From Butyrivibrio hungatei (GTDB lineage: Bacteria; Bacillota; Clostridia; Lachnospirales; Lachnospiraceae), in NCBI RefSeq assembly GCF_900101605.1, contig NZ_FMUR01000004.1, forward strand, positions 248,001 to 312,000: a DNA stretch of 64,000 bases. Reading direction: 5' to 3'. Within the stretch, counting starts at the first letter, position 1; every line of letters begins with the position of its first letter. A model generated the notes under the pieces. That model made no database searches. It saw only the letters and a program-made list of their open reading frames with translations, and had not been told where the DNA came from. This document shows, piece after piece, positions 45,170-53,350 of this stretch. The translations under genes and the position numbers were made by a program.

Positions 45170-45643
45170 TCAGCTCCTATTTTTCAATATTTTTATCATA
45201 CTATATGTTTTCAAATTCTTTGTATCTCTTGTCTCAGCATATAACAATGGCATTTCAGATGCCAATACCGAGTATACTTCACCATATTCTAAGTCAATAT
45301 ACTTTTCTAATACAGATAATATTGTTTTCTCAATAGATGCATTATAATCATTCTCTTTAATAATAACAGATATATACGAATCATTTCTTTCGCATAAAAA
45401 ATCATAATCAAATGATGCTACTTTATAATTCTTAGGTAAAGAATATAACGAAAAACTCAAAGGCAAATCGCCTCCATTTATGCTTTCAAAAATTTCTTTT
45501 TCTTTACGCTTTACAGTCATTATTTTTCCAGAAGAAAACTTTCCATTTTTTATACCAATGTGAGTGTGCTCATACCCTAAATTATCTATTATTTCTTTAA
45601 TATCTGTATAAAATTCTATCCAATTTCCTTTTTTGCTCCCCAC
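45170..45643 (-). CDS. Probable immunity-array protein, possibly frameshifted at its start
   Basis: 157 aa from GTG, with no ribosome binding site. A second frame just upstream starts ATG at 45663 and reads MKISITMWGAKK before running out of frame at a run of six A (45629-45634 on the plus strand). One additional A would join it to the GNWIEFYTDIK frame. So the gene may be a pseudogene, phase-variable or mis-assembled. It lies in the immunity array of cassette 2. Family not recognised. Confidence 0.55.
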   Translation of the reverse strand: MGSKKGNWIEFYTDIKEIIDNLGYEHTHIGIKNGKFSSGKIMTVKRKEKEIFESINGGDLPLSFSLYSLPKNYKVASFDYDFLCERNDSYISVIIKENDYNASIEKTILSVLEKYIDLEYGEVYSVLASEMPLLYAETRDTKNLKTYSMIKILKNRS

Positions 45644-45673
45644 ATTGTTATTGATATTTTCATTTCTGCAATA

Positions 45674-46006
45674 TCAGCTTTCAATAGAGACCTCTCTACA
45701 CATAAATGTCAGCACAGAAACATCGTCATCCTCTAGCACTATCTTTACTACCCCCTCTTCAAAAGCAATATCTATAATTGAATCATAATCTATCTCATTT
45801 TCTCTTTTATCCGAATCCCAATTATAATTTGTAATATCCAAAAAACACAAAACGACATTTTTTAGTTCTGGGGTTCCTTCTTGATAGCCAGCTTGTTTCC
45901 ACATACATAAATCAATATCCAATTTAACTATTCCATCAGTATAAACCAATCCATTTACGCAACTATCATTAAAATTAATTTTCTCAACCAATTCCTTAAC
46001 CAGCAT
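45674..46006 (-). CDS. Probable immunity protein for LXG effector 2
   Basis: 110 aa. ATG follows GGAGAAGG and lies four bases after the effector stop. Small acidic protein with VNGLVYTDGIVKLDIDLCMWKQ and VLCFLDITNYNW. Position makes it the best cognate immunity candidate. No named family. Confidence 0.7.
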   Translation of the reverse strand: MLVKELVEKINFNDSCVNGLVYTDGIVKLDIDLCMWKQAGYQEGTPELKNVVLCFLDITNYNWDSDKRENEIDYDSIIDIAFEEGVVKIVLEDDDVSVLTFMCREVSIES

Positions 46007-46009
46007 TTC

Positions 46010-47980
46010 TTATCCTTCTCCTTTAATAACAATATGCGATGCCCTTGAACCTTTACCTACAGGATTACCATCTATATCCAAATAATAGTCTATTTTTTTA
46101 TTTGTACAATCAGGATTAAGTATATGATAATGATCTACTGCTTCAAATCCATATGCCCCTTCAACACCTTTATCATATCTTATTGTAATCCCTAAATTTG
46201 GATCTCTAAATTCTCTTGAAGTAGTGTTTGCCGCCATTTTGGGATTCGTAACATCATCCCATCCTTCCTCAAGCAATTCCTTAGGCGTTTTTGATTGCAC
46301 ATCATTTACCCAAGAACTATTGACCACTTTTCCTGTCTCTTTCGCAGTCTTTGCAACATCCTCCGCAGTATCGCCGGCCACTTTCGTAACATCGCTCGTT
46401 CCATCGACAGCCTTTTCTACCTTCTTAACATTTTCCGCTTCTTCAGCAACTTTTTCAACTCTTTTAAGATTAAGCTCTTTAGTTGGCTTAAAGATATCTG
46501 TTACTTCACTGAATCCCCCGAAAAACAAATTCATAGAAAAGTTTCCGGCTACATTTTCACCCAGCAACATCCAATCGGATTTTGATAATTCTCCGTCTTT
46601 AGATAGCTCTTGATACAGTTCTCTTGTGTCCAACACAAGATCCTGAATGTTCTCTTTCGCTTGTTTCGCGGCAAATCCTACATCTTTTCCAACTTCAAAC
46701 GATGCACTTAGTTCTGATGTAAAATAATATAGAATAAGAACTCCGGTTACTTCTCCTGCTTTAAATTCTTTTGAATTCTGCAATTTAGAATTCTCTATAG
46801 CCGCTTCCATCTCTTTGTCGAAATCACCTCTGAAATCTTTATATGAATTCACAAACAGATGGATATATTTATTAGTATCCGTTCCAAAGCAATGGTCAAT
46901 AAGAGATGAGCCCTTCTCAATAATTAATCCTGTAGTATGCGACATAATAAAATCGGAACAATCAAGAGTAAAATCTACAAGATTATATATTGGCTTTCGT
47001 ACTCCCATCATAAAGCTACCAAGCTTTGAAACCTTGTTAGCCAAAGCAGAATATCTCTTGTATATCGCCTTTTCTTCATTAGTTCTAAGTATAGGACAAC
47101 CAAGTATAGGATCATACTTTAAAGAACCGAGTTCTTTTCTTACAAGCTGCTGTGCTTCTTTCACCTCCTCAGGTGACAACTTATAATTAGGAGATAGCCA
47201 TTTATCAACTTTGGCATCAAGTTCCTTCTTGCTGTTAACAGCATCTTGAACCCCCATAATCCCAAGAGCAGTACCTATTTTTGCCCCAAGCATAGTAAGC
47301 TCAATAGAGTTCTTTGCAATATCAGGTTGATAAACGGTCATGCTATCAAGCAAATTAGCTGTTGTTCTCAGCTTCTTTTGCATATCCTTTTCCGCATCAA
47401 AGAACCCTGTTTTATCAACAGTATAGGAGCTCCATCTATCGAACTCTAATAGCTTGTTTATGCATTTATCAAGAAATCCGCTACCATAACAGAAATCTTC
47501 AAATACATATATCGCACTAGCAAAATCCGGTGTTTCAAAATCTGCGAATTCGCCAAATTCATCATCGAGTTCCTGCGCCAGATGCATTACCTTTCTTCCA
47601 TGATAATCCATAGATTCAGAAACTCTTTGATAATCGCTTCTCACTTTCTTTAAAACCGGCATTTTTATTCTTGCAATAGGCGATGCATCCACGGTATCTC
47701 TGAATGTATTTGCTATTTCACAATATTTCTTGTATATAGCACTCTGAAGCTCATATTTATCATCGAGAAACTTCTGATGAGCCGAAATATACAATTTCGA
47801 TTTATCAGCAGTTTCTCCAACAAAAGTATCATTACTGCAATATCTGCCATAAACAGAATACAACATCGCAGCTTTTGAATTATACGCTTCAAGAGCATGT
47901 AACAAATCATCAATGAACCTATTTGTTTTTTCAGCATCGTATTCCAAATATTCAGACATATCATTTAGAACTAACATCAT
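46010..47980 (-). CDS. LXG-type polymorphic toxin, HYH tail (effector 2)
   Basis: 656 aa. N-terminal LXG-like helical domain with NRFIDDLLHALEAYNSKA and YGRYCSNDTFVGETADKS in the first 60 residues, matching the effectors of cassettes 1 and 3. A middle helical and alanine-rich region follows. The tail from about 560 has ELLEEGWDDVTNP, GITIRYDKG, VDHYHILNP, YYLDIDGNPVGKGSRASHI, a recurring polymorphic-toxin tail with clustered His that is probably a nuclease; I cannot name the family with certainty. AAGGAGA 10 bases before ATG. Confidence 0.82.
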   Translation of the reverse strand: MMLVLNDMSEYLEYDAEKTNRFIDDLLHALEAYNSKAAMLYSVYGRYCSNDTFVGETADKSKLYISAHQKFLDDKYELQSAIYKKYCEIANTFRDTVDASPIARIKMPVLKKVRSDYQRVSESMDYHGRKVMHLAQELDDEFGEFADFETPDFASAIYVFEDFCYGSGFLDKCINKLLEFDRWSSYTVDKTGFFDAEKDMQKKLRTTANLLDSMTVYQPDIAKNSIELTMLGAKIGTALGIMGVQDAVNSKKELDAKVDKWLSPNYKLSPEEVKEAQQLVRKELGSLKYDPILGCPILRTNEEKAIYKRYSALANKVSKLGSFMMGVRKPIYNLVDFTLDCSDFIMSHTTGLIIEKGSSLIDHCFGTDTNKYIHLFVNSYKDFRGDFDKEMEAAIENSKLQNSKEFKAGEVTGVLILYYFTSELSASFEVGKDVGFAAKQAKENIQDLVLDTRELYQELSKDGELSKSDWMLLGENVAGNFSMNLFFGGFSEVTDIFKPTKELNLKRVEKVAEEAENVKKVEKAVDGTSDVTKVAGDTAEDVAKTAKETGKVVNSSWVNDVQSKTPKELLEEGWDDVTNPKMAANTTSREFRDPNLGITIRYDKGVEGAYGFEAVDHYHILNPDCTNKKIDYYLDIDGNPVGKGSRASHIVIKGEG

Positions 47981-47995
47981 TTCTTGCCGGTCTCC

Positions 47996-48370
47996 TTACA
48001 TCCTTTCTGCGCAGGATTCTGCTTCAATTTCAGCTTCAAGCTCACTTATTCTTTCTTCACATTCTCTTATCAATTCGTGTAGCCTTTCTATTGCCTTCTG
48101 AATGTTAGAAAGAAGCCTCTCTGTAGCACGTAATCCGGAAGATACTTTGCTATCTATTTCAGCCTGATATTCTTTAGCTCTCTGACTAAAATTGCCTCTC
48201 CATTCATCAGCACTACTCATATCATACGTTCTGTTTGGTTTGAGTACATCACTCTCTATAATTGCTTGTTCCTGCCTTATAGTTTCAGCTGCAGATTCAA
48301 GTTTATCAATTTTGTTCCAATATTCTGATATGCGACGTTCAAGCTCGTGTATTTCCGATCTTCTCCCCAT
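47996..48370 (-). CDS. YwqH/DUF5082-like LXG partner protein, cassette 2
   Basis: 124 aa, helical. Conserved centre PNRTYDMSSADEWRG and C-terminal coiled coil with LHELIRECEERISELEAEI. Same place and pattern as the paralogues in cassettes 1 and 3. Its ATG overlaps the stop of the upstream partner (TAATG). Confidence 0.8.
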   Translation of the reverse strand: MGRRSEIHELERRISEYWNKIDKLESAAETIRQEQAIIESDVLKPNRTYDMSSADEWRGNFSQRAKEYQAEIDSKVSSGLRATERLLSNIQKAIERLHELIRECEERISELEAEIEAESCAERM

Positions 48371-48693
48371 TACTTCTTTGTTCCTCCAATATTTCCATGT
48401 GCTATATTCACAGTAAGGCTTTCGCTTGCAGCATGATCAACGGCAATCATGCCGTCTCGAACTTTAAAAAGTGCATTGGGTAACGACACTGATGCGACTT
48501 TATTGTAAAAGTAATCGGTACGGTACATTTCCTCTAAGATGTTATACATTTTGCATCCACCGGTTATTCCGCAAAAAGCTTCTGCTCCAGCAAGCGGTGA
48601 ATCAGTAATTGCAAGCTCCGCCGCTGCTCCTCTCATATCCTCAACGATACCGGTAAATATGCCGGTATCCATAAATACTTTATTTTCTGCCAT
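48370..48693 (-). CDS. Small WXG/YwqI-like partner protein, cassette 2
   Basis: 107 aa from MAENKVFMDTGIFTGIV, AAGGAAAAG upstream. It shares the 'DT.IFT.IV' start and the 'VRDGMIAVDHAASESL' segment with cassettes 1 and 3. First gene of the cassette 2 operon. Confidence 0.76.
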   Translation of the reverse strand: MAENKVFMDTGIFTGIVEDMRGAAAELAITDSPLAGAEAFCGITGGCKMYNILEEMYRTDYFYNKVASVSLPNALFKVRDGMIAVDHAASESLTVNIAHGNIGGTKK

Positions 48694-48784
48694 ATATTTC
48701 TTTTCCTTGTTTTTAATATTTTGTAACAAATTAGTAATATTTTATCACGCACAAATATACGTCTGCAAGCACGGAAAATCATAA

Positions 48785-48865
48785 GGAAATAGCGATACAG
48801 CCGTATATAAGCTGCATCGCCACAATCAATTTTATTCGAGCGACCTCAAATAGGCCGCTCTCCTT
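48785..48865 (-). terminator. Terminator-like hairpins after sigma-region-4 gene
   Basis: GAGCGGCCT / AGGTCGCTC and GCGATGCAGC / GCTGTATCGC follow the stop of the sigma-like gene; T tracts are weak. They separate regulation genes from the LXG operon. Confidence 0.5.
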
Positions 48866-48871
48866 CTTTTA

Positions 48872-49435
48872 TTAAATATCCAACACATACCTCATCTGCC
48901 TTATCGCCGACTGCAATGAATAATGCACAGCCTGTCGTGACACGCCTTCAATTTCCGCAATCTCCGTTTCATTAAATCCATGGAAAAAGAACATTCGTAG
49001 CCTCCTTTGAAGCTTTTCCGGCAACTGATTTATCGCAACGCGAAGAACATAAGCATTTATCGCTTCTTCCGGATCAATGGCTTTTGGCACGCCTCTAAGG
49101 TAATCCATAGCCTTCCTATTCACCTCCATGCCATCTTCATAGGCATTCATATCCGTGTGGCGATAATCCTGCATCTGGAGCTTCTTCTCCAAACGCTCAT
49201 ACTCCGCAAATACCTCTCCCTGCTCAGGCGTTATGATGATATATGGCTTAAAGAGATTAAGTTCAAATCCATCGCACGCCTCCAGCTCCTCACGGGACAG
49301 ATCTGTAGCTATCGCCCATTTTGCATCTCCCTCGATTCCGGGGTAATGCTTCTCCAAACTGTACAACTTATATAAATCCTGACTCTTATTTAATTCCCTT
49401 GCTATTGAAGGGCGTCCATCTTTTCTATTATTCAT
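48872..49435 (-). CDS. Sigma-70 region 4 family regulator
   Basis: 187 aa from MNNRKDGRPS, with GGAGGTC upstream. The C-terminal 55 residues are a sigma region 4 HTH: LPEKLQRRLRMFFFHGFNETEIAEIEGVSRQAVHYSL (shown in part), while region 2 is absent. The N-terminal part is helical with no known domain. Similar short sigma-like proteins occur in conjugative and phage-derived elements as activators. Probably controls element genes. Confidence 0.8.
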   Translation of the reverse strand: MNNRKDGRPSIARELNKSQDLYKLYSLEKHYPGIEGDAKWAIATDLSREELEACDGFELNLFKPYIIITPEQGEVFAEYERLEKKLQMQDYRHTDMNAYEDGMEVNRKAMDYLRGVPKAIDPEEAINAYVLRVAINQLPEKLQRRLRMFFFHGFNETEIAEIEGVSRQAVHYSLQSAIRQMRYVLDI

Positions 49436-49567
49436 TTCTGACCTCCGTTTTGAAAATTCATAAGTTCCCAAAAACGGAAGTCACGGATAGCGCCCAACAT
49501 AGGTCTCCCACTTATGCACCTGCGTTCACACTCAGAGCAACAGAAAGAAGCCTGTAATATGAGCAAA

Positions 49568-49623
49568 GAAAAAAGACGAAGCAAAACAGAATATCTATCA
49601 CTAGATACTTCTTTCTGTTTTGC
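49568..49623 (-). terminator. Long hairpin terminator or attenuator before sigma-like gene
   Basis: GCAAAACAGAA / TTCTGTTTTGC with inner TATCTA / TAGATA, then CTTTTTTC on the minus strand. It lies about 130 bases before the sigma-like start, in a 313-base gap, after the Com-like gene on the same strand. It could terminate the upstream transcript or act as an attenuator. Confidence 0.7.
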
Positions 49624-49748
49624 TCCGCCTTTCAACGATTCTATGTCGTTCATAGCCGCTAACAAACTCTTGCTACCCGCCGCAACCATTCCGATTCACA
49701 GCCGGATACGATGCCGGTACGGATAACTCAGGTATTTAATTGTAACAA

Positions 49749-49928
49749 CTATACAGCTTCTTTAGATTCGAACGAAATACGAATATAAATCCGCTGTCTT
49801 TCTGCCTTGATTTTCGCCCCGCATTTTGGGCACATTGCTTCAACACCTGAGAAACTCTCACCTTTGAACAGCAATCGCCCGCAGACAGGACAACAGACAT
49901 AGATCATTTTCTCTTCCACATGTTCCAA
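49749..49928 (-). CDS. Com-like zinc-finger protein
   Basis: 59 aa from TTG preceded by GAGGGGG at eight bases. CCPVCGRLLFKG and MCPKCGAKIKAERQ give two CxxC knuckles 16 residues apart, as in Mu Com-type zinc-finger translational regulators. Too short for most automated calls. It sits between the ArpU-like and the sigma-like genes of the putative element. Confidence 0.7.
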   Translation of the reverse strand: MEHVEEKMIYVCCPVCGRLLFKGESFSGVEAMCPKCGAKIKAERQRIYIRISFESKEAV

Positions 49929-50101
49929 GACCTATACCCCCTCTTTTGAAATTACTGCTCCCCCTCAAAAGATAGGTTTTAAACCTTGTCGCGTAATATA
50001 ATAACACCACATTTTACTTTTTATTCCATCAACTTGTTATCAATTTAATGTACTAAAACCATCAAATAACCATCAGCAATCCATCAAATGCTTTTTTACC
50101 A

Positions 50102-50145
50102 TAAAAGAGCTACTGTCTCACATATAAATGCAAAACAGCAGCTCT
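50102..50145 (-). terminator. Terminator after ArpU-like gene
   Basis: AGAGCTGCTGT / ACAGTAGCTCT stem, then TTTTATGG on the minus strand. The remaining gap down to 49929 shows no other gene. Confidence 0.8.
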
Positions 50146-50150
50146 AAAGC

Positions 50151-50690
50151 TCACCTTGCTCTGTCATATTGGTCCCTTTCTTCTTGTTCTCTGCAGCATG
50201 CGTATATGTACATGCTGATTCCCAGATACTTGATAGCCTCTCTTTTCTTACGTTCTATAGACGCGGTAGAAAGATTCTCCGCTCGCGCCATCTCCTCATT
50301 TGATATAGATTCCGAATTCAGATAGTAATTCTCAATAATCCGCTTATAGAGGTCGCCCTCGCCTGTTCCACCTGCAATCTTCTCCAGTACCATATCAATT
50401 ACCGACCGCATCCAGGTACAATCCCTGAGATTTTGGAATATCCTGTCAAGATACTCAGTAGATTCTTTTAAAGGTAATCTCATTGCCTCCAAAAAATCCC
50501 TTCGCATCGATATCTTTTGATCACGGATCCCATCACTGTCCAAATTGATCTTAAACAGCTGCGGTATCTCAAAGCCACTCCGATAGTGTTCCAACAAGAG
50601 CTTCGTCAGATCGCACACATCCTTAGGTTCAAATCCGTTACTAATACATAAATTGTTAATGCGCTGCTCATTTCGGGATATAGTTGCCAT
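50151..50690 (-). CDS. ArpU-like/sigma-like element regulator
   Basis: 179 aa from MATISRNEQ with GGAGGTTTGG upstream. Helical throughout; the C-terminal region ENYYLNSESISNEEMARAENLSTASIERKKREAIKYLG, shown in part, is HTH-like and resembles phage ArpU and DUF1492 regulators. Likely controls element transcription. Follows the XRE gene by 28 bases. Confidence 0.65.
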   Translation of the reverse strand: MATISRNEQRINNLCISNGFEPKDVCDLTKLLLEHYRSGFEIPQLFKINLDSDGIRDQKISMRRDFLEAMRLPLKESTEYLDRIFQNLRDCTWMRSVIDMVLEKIAGGTGEGDLYKRIIENYYLNSESISNEEMARAENLSTASIERKKREAIKYLGISMYIYACCREQEERDQYDRAR

Positions 50691-50718
50691 AACCAAACCT
50701 CCCTCCGCATTATGATAT

Positions 50719-51072
50719 CTATTTTTCCCTACTACTATATGCATCACTAAGCGCCTTGGCATACGTAAGCACCAAGATAAAATCTGCCTCCGTCATATTA
50801 CGTAAATATGTGACTATTTCCATTTCTTTATCAGATAAATACATGCCACTTTTTGGCTCCGCAGTCGGTTTAAAAAAATCGCTCAAAGATATTCCAAACA
50901 CATCACATATCTTTTGTATTGTTTGAATCTGTGGCATGCTGGTCCGTCTTCGCATCGCGGACATAGTCGAAGTAGTTACTCCGGACAGCTCACACAGCCT
51001 GTATTCTGACATATTCTTTTCGCCACGTAGATTATCAATCCTATCAATCAGCCATTTAGCAGTAACATCCAT
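50719..51072 (-). CDS. XRE-family HTH repressor
   Basis: 117 aa from MDVTAKWLIDRI. HTH at about residues 14-65: RLCELSGVTTSTMSAMRRRTSMPQIQTIQKICDVFGISLSDFF (shown in part). C-terminal part is helical. Candidate master repressor of the putative element. Upstream it faces the first repeated SOS gene across an intergenic region with four repeated half-sites. Confidence 0.85.
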   Translation of the reverse strand: MDVTAKWLIDRIDNLRGEKNMSEYRLCELSGVTTSTMSAMRRRTSMPQIQTIQKICDVFGISLSDFFKPTAEPKSGMYLSDKEMEIVTYLRNMTEADFILVLTYAKALSDAYSSREK

Positions 51073-51103
51073 TGTGGTAAAAAAACCTCCAATCCCCACG
51101 AAG

Positions 51104-51179
51104 TACTACATAATTATTGTAGAGTAATAACTTACTGCATTTAACCTAACTGAATCGAGGATTTACTTGACTGTAGTAA
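51104..51179. promoter_or_regulatory. Candidate operator array (TGTAGTAAG half-sites)
   Basis: ACTACA / TGTAG inverted pair around 51105-51122 and CTTACTGCA (51131-51139) / TGTAGTAAG (51171-51179) inverted pair. All four half-sites share TGtAGtAa. They lie between the XRE gene and the SOS gene promoter, as expected for repressor binding. Confidence 0.5.
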
Positions 51180-51202
51180 GGTGATTTTTTATTAGAACTT
51201 TA

Positions 51203-51254
51203 TTGAAACATCCGCTTCAAAGGTATATTATATTTATACCCAAACATTAGTTCT
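51203..51254 (+). promoter_or_regulatory. SOS promoter of repeated gene, copy 1
   Basis: TTGAAA, 17 bases, TATTAT (51203-51231), then CAAACATTAGTTCT (51241-51254), a LexA-like box with one change in the left half, positioned at the expected transcription start. Confidence 0.7.
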
Positions 51255-51277
51255 TTTTTTGATTGAGGTTATATGTT

Positions 51278-51562
51278 ATGAGTAGAGTGATTGATACTGT
51301 AGACGTCATCTGCCAGCACAAGTCGAACGGCGAAGTAATTCCCCTCCGCTTCCGGCTGATGAACGAAGATGGCCAATATGAAAATTATACGATAAAAGGT
51401 TATAGAACCATAACCCATCCGGGGCCTTATACTACTCCGGACGGGCTCTATGTTTCTTACTCAACATTTGTTTTTGAATGTATTGTTGTCGTGCTTGATT
51501 ACAAGCGGAAGGTACGATTATATTTTGATACACATAACAGTAAGTGGCGGATTGCGATATAA
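51278..51562 (+). CDS. Repeated SOS-controlled small protein, copy 1
   Basis: 94 aa from MSRVIDTVDVICQH, TTGAGG upstream. Beta-rich, with IPLRFRLMNEDGQYENYTIKG (in part), and ending HNSKWRIAI. I recall similar proteins as uncharacterised in many Clostridia. Two complete copies are nearly identical in this window. The promoter carries a LexA-type box, so a role in DNA damage or mobile-element response is possible. Gene copies lie convergent with accessory modules. Confidence 0.8.
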   Translation: MSRVIDTVDVICQHKSNGEVIPLRFRLMNEDGQYENYTIKGYRTITHPGPYTTPDGLYVSYSTFVFECIVVVLDYKRKVRLYFDTHNSKWRIAI

Positions 51563-51592
51563 AAGCGCTTGCCCGCTCTATCTCTATAATGT

Positions 51593-52108
51593 TTAATCCG
51601 CATCTATTCGCAAATAGTATTTTCCGCAATGTAAACAGCGGAACAAGTAACCACAAAGACTCCCATCTTTTACCAGATACTCACGTGCATTATCATATCC
51701 ATCAAAAGAGCCGTCTGCTTCAAAAAGATCATCCGCAATGCCTAGTTCATCCAATTCTTTTGTCCCTACCGTACCAATATATTCGCAATAATCATTGCAA
51801 CAAACCGCCCAGTTTTCACCTTGCCAACTCACATATCCCGGCGTCCTACAAAATAATTCTTCTGTAGCAGCTTCATTATCTATCGAATCAGCGTCCTGAA
51901 TAAAAGAACCATCAAACTTTTCAGCCGCTTTGCCACTTGCAACACAATCCATGCAGATACAATCTACCTTCGCCCTTGTATACATATGCTGAACATAAGC
52001 TTCTACTTCCTTGCCACAACAATTACAAACACCCTTGCTAAACTTTACTTCTCCACTTTCATAAACATTGGGGTGATATTTAAACTTAGGTAATTTATTC
52101 TTATCCAT
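51593..52108 (-). CDS. CbrC-family protein
   Basis: 171 aa from MDKNKLPKFKYHPN, GGAG upstream. Features FKYHPNVYESG, CNCCGK, ICMDCVASGKAAEKF and CLHCGKYYL: a cysteine-rich CbrC family protein. E. coli CbrC contributes to colicin E2 tolerance, and relatives occur in toxin immunity arrays. Here it ends the third accessory cassette, so an immunity role is likely but not proven. Confidence 0.78.
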   Translation of the reverse strand: MDKNKLPKFKYHPNVYESGEVKFSKGVCNCCGKEVEAYVQHMYTRAKVDCICMDCVASGKAAEKFDGSFIQDADSIDNEAATEELFCRTPGYVSWQGENWAVCCNDYCEYIGTVGTKELDELGIADDLFEADGSFDGYDNAREYLVKDGSLCGYLFRCLHCGKYYLRIDAD

Positions 52109-52131
52109 ATAACGCGTCTCCATTCATAAAA

Positions 52132-52266
52132 TCATTTACGTGCCTCTCTCCTAGCATCTCTGACTTCACTTTCTATTGAACCACGAATAACTGCTCCCAA
52201 AAATATGATCAATGCAGCTATTCCTATAAGAATTACCATCACTTTCCACGAAGTATATAAAACCAT
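52132..52266 (-). CDS. Small single-pass membrane protein
   Basis: 44 aa: MVLYTSWKVMVILIGIAALI starts the hydrophobic segment, followed by a charged tail SEVRDARREARK. No strong ribosome binding site. Gap between the neighbouring same-strand genes fits a small gene. Function unknown. Confidence 0.45.
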   Translation of the reverse strand: MVLYTSWKVMVILIGIAALIIFLGAVIRGSIESEVRDARREARK

Positions 52267-52296
52267 TTGAATGATTTTAATATTTACGAAATATTC

Positions 52297-52746
52297 TCAA
52301 TGCCCCCTCAAATCAAATTCACTAGATATCCCATAATAGTCTCCCCAAGTATATAAAATGTAATAATTGTCACTATCAATGTTTGTGTCAAAGTACACAA
52401 TCTGCGTTTCAATTTGTTTTATTTCGCTATCACTTTGAGGTTTAACATGATATTTTTCATTAAACTGAGCATAGTATAAATTTAAATCATCTTGTGACAA
52501 CTCACTTTTTATTAATAGCGCACCAAAATATTGCATTCCATTGCCATTTCCGCACAGTTTCGCCGCCATAGATTTTTCTTCAACTATTACTGTTTTTTCG
52601 GGAAGAGGAATCTGTTGTAATTCATTTACAATATTTTTTGCGACATGATCATTATTGATAGGACACAAAATATATAGCAAAAGTACTCCTGCTATTATTA
52701 ATGCGGGAATAAATTTAATAATTTTTAAAAAAACTTGATTTTTCAA
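52297..52746 (-). CDS. Membrane-anchored protein of cassette 3, possible immunity
   Basis: 149 aa, TTG start after GAGGAG. N-terminal membrane helix (about 9-29), then an extracytoplasmic domain. Soluble part has no recognised motif. Its place at the end of a toxin cassette suggests protection against an envelope-acting toxin. Confidence 0.65.
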   Translation of the reverse strand: MKNQVFLKIIKFIPALIIAGVLLLYILCPINNDHVAKNIVNELQQIPLPEKTVIVEEKSMAAKLCGNGNGMQYFGALLIKSELSQDDLNLYYAQFNEKYHVKPQSDSEIKQIETQIVYFDTNIDSDNYYILYTWGDYYGISSEFDLRGH

Positions 52747-52934
52747 TATAGTTTCTCCTCGTATAATTACAGTGTATCAGTTATTATATTCAGAAAATGA
52801 ATTAGGTTATTTTTCAAGGTAAATGCAATTTTAAATGCATTTACTCTGACCGGTATATGGTGTTGCATCTAGTTTGAAGAATATGGATATAAAAATGGCT
52901 CAGCCAAATCTCTTAATCTGACTGAACCATAATA

Positions 52935-53306
52935 TTACAATACTGAAATATCAAGTTCTGCTTCAAAAGCCTTCTTCTTACCTTCACATTCCTGTATTGC
53001 TTTTTGTATATTTTTTTTAGCAACTAAGAGTTCAGACATGAATTTTTCTGTATCCTTAAGGTTTTTCCGAATTCCCACAACAATCTTCTTCCGATGTTCC
53101 TCCGCTCCTTCGTATATATCATTCCCGTATATCTTAAGTGGAGTCATGTCATAAGTCTTTGTTGGTTCATAAACGTCCTTAACAATACTCTCGTAATCTA
53201 ATTTTATTACTTTATAACTTTCTTCAAGCATAATGAGGTCGTTCTCATATTCTTTGAGCTGTTCATCGAGTTTCTTTATTTCTAGACGTTTTTCACTTCG
53301 ATTCAA
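52935..53306 (-). CDS. YwqH/DUF5082-like LXG partner protein, unpaired copy
   Basis: 123 aa, TTG start after GGAGGTAGG. Central PTKTYDMTPLKIYG and coiled-coil ends match the cassette partners. Unlike the other three it has no adjacent WXG-like gene or effector; it follows the effector 3 immunity gene. It may be the remnant of an additional cassette. Confidence 0.75.
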   Translation of the reverse strand: MNRSEKRLEIKKLDEQLKEYENDLIMLEESYKVIKLDYESIVKDVYEPTKTYDMTPLKIYGNDIYEGAEEHRKKIVVGIRKNLKDTEKFMSELLVAKKNIQKAIQECEGKKKAFEAELDISVL

Positions 53307-53350
53307 TGTCCTACCTCCGACAATATATACAAAAACACTTAATTCTTACA

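Larger units (their letters stand above)
51185..51562 (+). repeat. Dispersed repeat copy 1 (promoter, LexA box, 94-aa gene)
   Basis: About 375 bases nearly identical with 56661-57037; the coding end is also repeated at 61438-61703. Homology starts at TTTTTTATTAGAAC and ends at the stop codon. Confidence 0.92.

Noticed and set aside
49432-49689. 85-codon minus-strand frame overlapping the sigma-like gene start
   Set aside because: Out of frame with the gene, passes through the long hairpin, and has an unnatural Ser/Cys-rich composition.
42124-51180. Direct repeats marking both attachment sites
   Set aside because: I searched by eye for a duplicated core around 42.2 and 51.1 kb and found none, so no attachment site is reported.
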